From Sabethes cyaneus (taxonomy: Eukaryota; Arthropoda; Insecta; Diptera; Culicidae), in contig NC_071353.1 of assembly GCF_943734655.1 (NCBI RefSeq), positions 23,764,501-23,828,500 of the forward strand: DNA of 64,000 nucleotides, read 5' to 3'. The position numbers and the translations under genes were made by a program. The notes beneath the pieces were generated by a model, which ran no database searches, had not been told where the DNA came from, and saw only the letters and a program-made list of their open reading frames with translations. Positions 56,846 to 64,000 of the stretch are shown piece after piece (position 1 is the stretch's first letter; each line of letters opens with the position of its first letter).

Positions 56846-58590
56846 TCAAACTTCTTGGCTGGTCAGTTAATGACGGACCGTACAGAACAGCTTAAGCGAT
56901 GGACTGGACATTTCGAACAACTTTTTCGAATTTCAAATGCCCGAGACCAGCAGCGCATGACACCAAAAGTTCGTCGCATTATTCGTGTCAAATCACTGGC
57001 ACCATCACTGGATGAATTGAAATCGAACAGTGCCAGGGATAGACTGTATTTCAGCCGAGATGCTCAAAGCTGACCTATCTGTCTCAGCTTAGCTTTTTGC
57101 GGTGGACTCTGGATGCAGGGCATATTATTTAAAGTCGCTAAAAAACGAGACCCAGCTGAAAGCGGTAACTGGAGTGGCATCACGTTGTTGCAGAAGATCG
57201 CCGCCACTCTCCGGTGGCAGCAAGCTGGTTTCCGTGCTGGCCGATCACATGTAGAGCATATCACAACGCTCCGCATTATATTGGAGCAGATCAACGAATT
57301 CCAGAACTCTCTTCTGCTGGTGTTCGTTGACTTCGAAAAGGCGTTCGACCGACTTAACCACGAAAACATCTGAGGCGCATTTAGTCGTTAGGGAGTTCCA
57401 GATAATCTAGTCCATCTCATCGAGGCTCAGTACGAGGCGTCCTCGTGCAAAGTTTTGCACAGTGGTGTCTTGTCCGAACCTATAAGGGTTACTGCTGGCG
57501 TGAGACAGGGTTGCATTCCGCTTCTGTTTCTCATCGTTTTGAATGAAATATTGGTGATTGGCAGTAGACCAAACCGAGGATTGCCTTGGAGTCTTCTAAC
57601 GGTGGAGCAGTTAAATGACCTCGACCTAGCCGAAGAGATGGTTTTGCTCGCACAACACCGAAACGATACGCAGAGCAAGTTAGAGACAGCAGGTCTCACA
57701 GTCAATGTAGCAAAAACTAAGCCTTTGATACTATGATACTATGACAATCCCACCAACTGCACAATAGCGGGACATCAGCTTGAGCAGGAGAACGCTTTTC
57801 AATATCTTGGTAGCCAGACAACACCCGATGGTGGTAAAAAAAGCAAAGCCTAGGTACTATATTACGTTATCGAAACTTGACCTTCTGTTTTTTATACGAC
57901 AGACTTCGTAGCCAGCTGTTAGAATACAGGACAATTGCAGGGCCTGTTGCTACGATCCTATTGATTCCAACAGCCTCTTCCAGCCGAGATTCGAACATAC
58001 GACGACTGGCTTATTAGGAAAGCATCATACGTCGAGGTCAACTGGGAATCCCGATGGTGGTACCAAGCCTGATATAGCCACACGAATCAGGGTGAGAAGG
58101 GTGTCTTTGCAGGTCTACGAAACATATGGCGCTCAAAACAAAACACTCTACATATAAAAACCTGAATTTTCAACTGTAACGTTAAAGCCGTATTGCTGTA
58201 CACCTGTGAAACGTGGTGCGGAGACAAGTCGAAAACTGTAGGTATTTATTAACCGATATTTTATTCGTGCCTAGTGATCTGACAACTGGATATCCAACGA
58301 GGAACTCCGTCGTCGATGCCATCAACGGCCGATAGCAACAGAAATTCGTGAACGTAGGTGGAAGTGGATCGGACACACCTTGAGACAAGGAGCTATCGAG
58401 ATCTGCAGAGAAGCACTCGACTGGAATCCGCAAGGCGACGCAGCTTAGCCAACGACATCCGGGCTGTTGACGAGAACCTGTCCTGTCGACAGGTGAAAGC
58501 CACGGCGGGTAACCATCGGCAGTGGACATCTCTGATTTCATCCCTTTGTTCTACCGGACCGGCGGACACGGACCAATAAGAAAGTAAAGT
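56846..58590 (+). pseudogene. Group-2 RTE-like LINE, second copy, with SINE inside
   Basis: Plus-strand relative of 1-1860: LMTDRTEQLKRWTGHFEQLF, FVDFEKAFDRLNHENI, VTAGVRQGCI, and an active site reading LAEE (DLAEEMVLLA) instead of LADD. An internal deletion removes part of the fingers after SGITLL. After SINE copy 5 it continues TKPDIATRIR and reaches the C-terminal RRWKWIGHTLRQG and EALDWNPQG block. A gaaagtaaagtaaa tail lies near 58578-58592. Confidence 0.82.
57837..58049 (-). mobile_element. tRNA-derived SINE, copy 5, with 13-bp duplication
   Basis: Antisense copy with the aaagcaaagcc tail on the left and the B-box complement gattcgaacatacgac near 57990. The duplication cccgatggtggta is exact (57824-57836 and 58050-58062). 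Excision rejoins the LINE frame (TPDGG/TKPD). Confidence 0.9.
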
Positions 58591-58599
58591 AAACGAAAT

Positions 58600-61500
58600 T
58601 TTAGGTGTGTGATTGTCGTACCGAAAAACATGGGAAACGAAAACGTGCTTACATGCGATTGACTGATTCATTTTTTTCTGATAGCGCCTGATTTTTATGT
58701 TTATTTCGATAATAACTTGATAAATTTTTATTATATTCTCTATATCAATCACTCATTTGTGATCGAATTCTAAAATCCATAGGTAAATGGCTAAGTTGTG
58801 AACGTGCAAAACGTAACCATTTCTCATTACATATTTCATTTCTAAGGTACATCCCAATGTAAAAAACAAAAACATAGTTTTACGTTAAAATCATGTGCTA
58901 TACATTGGTAAATTATTCGAGCTCAACGAACTTAAACACTTGAAATTTCTGGGAAGCCGGCCGCCGTGAGATAAACAGGAATCTCTGGTTAATATCTCCT
59001 TACTGAATTCCGTGTCATAAAAATCATCATCATACGCAAAATGTTAGAGGTAACGCCTTACAAGCTCAGCATGGTTTGCTGATTATTGATGTTGATTATA
59101 AATGTACTTTTGGAGTAGAATAACTCACTCTACAAAAAATAAAATTCATTCTGAAGTAATGGTAATTCGAAATGAATTTCAGTATCTCAAAAGGTTCATC
59201 AGGGCTGGGCATTGCTAAGTAAATGACGCATAGCTTGCGTAATCTGTTGAACAGCAAACATTCTTAAGCAATCCCTTCGCGCTGCAAGAAAGTCGACTTG
59301 AGGGATGAAAAAAGGTACTACAGAAGAAAAAGGTAATAATTTGCTCTGTTGTATTGAGCCAAGGGGCTTTTTTAAATTAAACCCGCTATAAGTTGATTAA
59401 AAAGAGTAAATCATAGAATGAATCGATGTTTATTCCAATTAGACAACAAATCAATCGTATATCTAATAATTCTGTACTAGTTAGAGTGTGTATATAATAT
59501 CTTTAACAGTGATTGAAACGGTTAAAAAGACTGTAGTTGACTACAGTCGCAGCTGAAAACCTGTGAATTGTACGATAAGGCTAAAAGCTGAAACGCGATT
59601 ATCAGCACTCCTGTTAAGCTGATAGCATTTCTTTACGTAATACGGTGTGGCGATAGCCAGATTTACCTGCTCGCGTTAGAAAATTTGCAAACTGAAAAAT
59701 TTTTGATTGAACTAAACATTTTATTATTTAGTTTAACCGGAGTATGACTCGAATCAAACTGACCGTTTTGCTCGAAACCCGCCATGTTTGCGTAATTACG
59801 ACAAACGTGCGAGGGTTGAATGCAAATATTTACCTTTTTTGATTGGCCCAATGTGTTCATTATCGTTCGAATACAAAAATTGGCTTTACAGGTGTTTCGT
59901 CAACATCTAGAAGACGGCTCGCTGCTATACTGTGGGTTTGTGACTTACTGAAAAATACCAACCACCAAGCATTGTGCGATATTCATATGATCATACAATT
60001 TTTGTAAGATATTGTTGATTGCAAAAGGTGAATCACCAGAAAAACAATTTTTGTTCCTAATGGTTTGATAGAAAGATGTGACATTTGAAGAGACACTAGA
60101 GCAATAGTATATGATGCGCTTAGTTTCTTTTTGAGCAACATTGAAAGTTGCAATGTACGAAATTTTCTGCTGGCACCATCAGTGGAACAGTAACACCAGA
60201 CGGTGTTTGTTTAACGCACACGTAATAAAAGCATAAAAAGTATAAACACCTAGACAGAGGATTTTTAACCGCCTTCAAGGTAACATAGAAAATATTTAAA
60301 TTAGTTATAAACGAGTGGCACAATCATCATTTTTATTCATGCACTTATATATTGATAATGACTATCACTATTAAAAATTATTATCTTGCATAAATAAAAA
60401 TATTTCAGCATAGTTTTGCTTCACTTTATATTAAAAAAATTAAGTTAGAAGTCCAATCTTTTTCGGAGAAATAATAATAGTATATAACATTTACATGTTC
60501 ATTGTTGCAACACAGTTAAAGTAAACTTAAAAAGGGGCTTATTAATTTTATTTTCAGGAGACCATAAAATATAAACTTAAATGTGTAGTCGAAGTCGTAT
60601 AAAATATGACTTTGATTCCGACCACTCGCGCAATCTTTATGACTCAGAACGTGTCCGGAATGAATGCCACATACTGCTGCAGCTGCAAGATGGCCTGAGC
60701 CCGTCTTCCCGTAGATAAGCGATACAATTGTCCTCTATCAAGCAAGAAACTGATAAAAATCATCGTAGCCATTCAATTTCTCACCGCGGACATTAACGCG
60801 ACAAAGTTCCGCAAAAAGACCACTCAAGGAGTACCGCTGGGGTACGAGGAGCCAACAAAGGTTAGTTACGCAGTAGTGTGGGTTTCAGCGCAGTCAGTAA
60901 GCCCAGCAGCAGGCCTTCCAGTATATATGACAATGTCGGTAACAGCACAGTGATGATTCACTCCCTAATCTGACTTTTGCCAAGTCGCTTTATCTATGAG
61001 AAAACGGAGGAGGTGTAGGCATCACATTACAGATTCTTCGTAGGTAGTTATATGCGATTTCTTTTTGGATAACCAGCCCCAAAATGCACCGATGGATTAA
61101 TCATTGTTATTGGAGAAAAAAAGAAAATCCTGTACGGACGGTGGCTACGAATATTGAGAGATCTTACCTCCAGTTTTCTCCATTTTTTCATTTATTGCTG
61201 CGTCTCTCTTTCTTTGAAGGCGATCGTGGTGCGTTTTATATATGTATTACTTATTAAAATGAAAAAGAAAAACACCTATATCGAGCCCCAATGACGACGT
61301 TTTACTCCGCGCTGTTGGGCCTGGCTAGCGGAATTCTTGTTTTCTTCTTTGTGTCAAAGTAGTCACAGAGGCAGGCCCTCAAACTTTCAATCCGCACCGC
61401 AGACCACGAGTGAATTGATTTCCTATTGCCCCTATTCACAACGTACGTTCACTGTCGGTAGGATCACACTTCATCACACTTTTTTTACATTTTCGAGTAT

Positions 61501-63654
61501 ATTTCGTCGCAGCTTCGGCTTGTAATTGTTTGCTGGGCTCCAAGATATTCGAACCCACTGATCACCGTTTCAATTGCACTGTGATATGACTTTGCACTCT
61601 GGCTGAAATTACAGTAATTCAAATATGCAAATTGTCTTGCATGGAGTAAAGAACTCAATGCGAATGGAAATTCATTCAAATTTCTCTTTTTTGTATGATT
61701 ATGGCGTCAACGAAAGCAGAGTGCCATAGCCTGGGATACAGACAACGAGTACATCGGGACGGGAGGAACTTCCTGCCCATAAAGAGACGAAAACGGTCAC
61801 CGACGGGCTCTTCGTTGTTATGACACCTTTCTCTCGACAGAGTCAATCCGCCGAAAAGTATTTGGACTTTCCGTGAATGTTCACTTCACTCTGGTTGCTT
61901 ACTGACCCTACACTACACTACATACGAAAAAATGAATAGGGCTATTTACTAGCACTAGCAGCACTAAACACATTTCCAGTAGGATGGAGGAGTAACTCTA
62001 CCGTCACTGTGATCACTGAATTCATTTGCTGTTGTATTTCTTCACTGCTGCTAATATGACAGGCAGGATGGCGAGGCGAAAGCAAATTGTTTGGTCTTTA
62101 CGTTACCGTACGAAAGCGACTGCTGTCAGAATGAATGCAGCTCGGAGTTGCCCTTGCTTGCTATTTAGCAGCCCACTTTAAATAGTTCGAATTTTTAAAA
62201 TTATAGTTACGCATATTATCAATGCAATTTAGCCTCCAGATTCAAAAATTGCATACCTATCTATTCTCACTGGAGTGCATCAATGCGTATTAGAGCTATA
62301 TAGACAAAGATTCTTGTTACAACTTTTACTTCAGTCTGTAAAAGTGAAGTAATAATGGTTATCACTATCAGAAATTTATTGTCAACTTGCCCTGCAAAAG
62401 CAGTTTTCATCACCTCATACTGACTATCAGCAGATCACAATAAAAAATAAAGTGAGCCTAAAAATTCAATTGAATTGATTCTTAAGAATTAAAAGTTGTC
62501 ACAAAATAAACTAGGTATATAAGAAATTCGGTGATTTTTAATTTTCAAAATGATTTTTAGAAAATCAAACAAAGCTGCACTCATTCTTTAAATATTTGAA
62601 GTGGCATTAATTGCACAAACATATGACTTAAAAACGATTATGAACCACGTGTAGGAATTTCACTCCAGCTTGACGAAAATCTCAAGTGTAATAAAACTTG
62701 CACAAAACAAGTTATAAATATAGAACCTTTAAACATTTAGGAATGTTTTGGTACCTTCGTCTCAATTTCTAAAAAAACAACCTGGGCTTACTTTATTCTC
62801 AAAAGTTACGGCCATTTTTGAAATAATTTTTTGGAAATTCGCAATGGCAATTGAAAGTCTTGCTAATTGCATCAACTTATTCATGCAATGTTTTGCTATA
62901 CATTGAACCATCCTATATCCAACATCAACTTTCGAGTCCGTCATCGCTTTCGAACGGTTAATACGCCCGTACGGTAACCATTCGGACACGACGGGAAAAT
63001 GGAGACCGATACTAGGACGGCATCGATGACTGCTGCTGCTGCTGTTGCTATTTAATAATCCGGGCTTTTTCTAGTTATTGTGTCTCACTTTACGGTGGCT
63101 TAATGAAAATGTTTATTTTGCTCACACCGCATTCCAGTTTTCATGCATCAAATTCACTGGCGTCCGACCGGTGCAAAGCGTCGTCGGAAAAACACTTCCC
63201 GTCACTTTATTTTACCGGAAAATCTGAAGGAAACTGGATACCGCGACTAATGGAAGAAAAGGAAACGACACCGAGACTTATGCCTCACCCTAGCGATGAT
63301 ATCACTTGGATTTTGTGCAGCTTTCTCGGAAACGGCACGACAAACTTCGACGAATGACGAACACCGAATGAAAAGTTTTCTTTTTCTTCCTTTGTGTTAA
63401 CGTCAACTGGGGGTGGTGAGAATCCAAAAAGCAGTGGCGTTTTGCCTCGCGATAGGAGCATACCCCCATGAAAAATCCTTACTGCTTTTTCCATATTCGC
63501 GACTATACGAAGCTGAAAAAGATAGGTTCGTGTAGGGCACATCGCTCTATTTTGCTTTACTAATCGGTCATTCCTGCGCAACAACCGTGCCCTACACTGA
63601 TACGGGAACTATGGTCTATCGTACCATTTTTCTGAAAATGCTTGCTTTTTGAAA
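58600..63654. other. Gene-poor AT-rich region
   Basis: Five kilobases without a supported gene, RNA or element. Short open frames show no family motifs. It lies upstream of cindr, so cindr leader exons could be here; a donor-like aaa/gtaagc on the minus strand near 62790 is one unproven candidate. Confidence 0.4.
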
Positions 63655-63875
63655 GTAAAGCAAAGCCATGGGTATAAATGTGGGTATAAACGTCCTTTAG
63701 AACTTGACCCTGCATTATCGACAGACTTCGCAGCCGGTTATTAGAGTACAGGAAACTTACTGGGCTAGTGCAAAGATCCTATTAACTCAGTAGCGGCACC
63801 ACTCAGTCGAGATTCGAACATACGACGACTGGCTTGTTAGGCCAGCATCGTACCGCGGAACTAACCGGGTGGGCC
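63655..63875 (-). mobile_element. tRNA-derived SINE, copy 6
   Basis: Antisense full-looking copy: aaagcaaagccatgg tail, tatcgacagacttcgcagcc, aagatcctattaactc, gattcgaacatacgacgact and the 5' end near ctaaccgggtgg. No clear duplication was found. Confidence 0.85.
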
Positions 63876-63889
63876 TCGAAAACAGATAC

Positions 63890-64000
63890 AGTCAACTTTC
63901 GTTCGTTGGGCTATCTTTAACTGGGCTACGTTTTAATCGGGCTCCCGTTAATTGGGCTATAGCCCATCTAAAACGAAGTCAAACGTCATTTCTGACAGCG
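63890..64000. mobile_element. Possible pogo-like element end, runs off window
   Basis: TA/cagtcaactttcgttcgtt resembles the end of the pogo-like MITE at 51459, followed by repeated gggcta(t) words. Only one end is visible. Confidence 0.35.

Noticed and set aside
60600..60960. Moderately GC-rich stretch that might be an exon
   Set aside because: No consistent frame or recognisable protein.
62775..62800. Candidate first exon end for cindr (minus-strand aaa/gtaagc)
   Set aside because: One splice-like word 14 kb away, without leader or start context, is not enough evidence.

Overview
This window reads as nuclear DNA of a dipteran insect, most likely a culicine mosquito such as Aedes or a relative. 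The reasons are insect-type genes with multi-kilobase introns, a dense mix of LINEs, MITEs, tRNA-derived SINEs and a Ty3/gypsy element, and a DD37E (ITmD37E-type) transposase remnant of the kind known mainly from mosquitoes. Species is an inference. No viral, bacterial or CRISPR sequence was recognised.

Three host genes can be supported. Calreticulin lies on the minus strand (three coding exons, 18488 down to 12410, ending in HDEL). A small AT-hook, HMGA-like chromatin protein lies on the plus strand (two exons, 30251-30743). An ortholog of the SH3 adaptor Cindr (CIN85/CD2AP family) lies on the minus strand (49006 down to 39251, four coding exons seen, first exon not found). Their introns and the intergenic DNA are mostly transposon-derived.

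Layout: 1-1860 group-2 RTE-like LINE (minus). 2185-2297 near-perfect hairpin. 2314-7200 group-1 RTE-like LINE A interrupted by younger LINE B. 7748-9967 hAT-type MITE interrupted by LINE C. 9985-11590 simple repeats, LINE scraps and a second long hairpin. 12410-18488 calreticulin, whose 4.7-kb second intron holds a 1.95-kb TTAA-flanked foldback element. 20541-28400 SINE plus a decayed LOA-like LINE interrupted by a 5.6-kb mag-type Ty3/gypsy element (91-bp LTRs) and by a hAT MITE; the gypsy 5' LTR itself carries a TTAA foldback element. 30251-30743 AT-hook gene. 32553-34180 CR1/Jockey-like LINE carrying a SINE and a MITE. 34397-35373 dead DD37E transposase. 39251-49006 cindr, whose 7-kb intron carries a foldback element, SINEs, LINEs and a hAT MITE. 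50850-58590 LINE scraps, a pogo-like MITE, tandem arrays, a long-TIR element and a group-2 LINE interrupted by a SINE. 58600-63650 nothing recognisable. 63655-63875 SINE.

The most informative property is the nesting. At least ten insertions can be resolved, most with exact target-site duplications, and removing them on paper rejoins the interrupted host element. This gives a relative time order of transposition. I did not find a convincing new multi-gene system. The best candidates for something undescribed are the two TTAA-flanked long-palindrome element families, the two long hairpins, and the stop codon/splice donor overlap at the end of cindr. Family names for repeats are from motif recognition without a database search.
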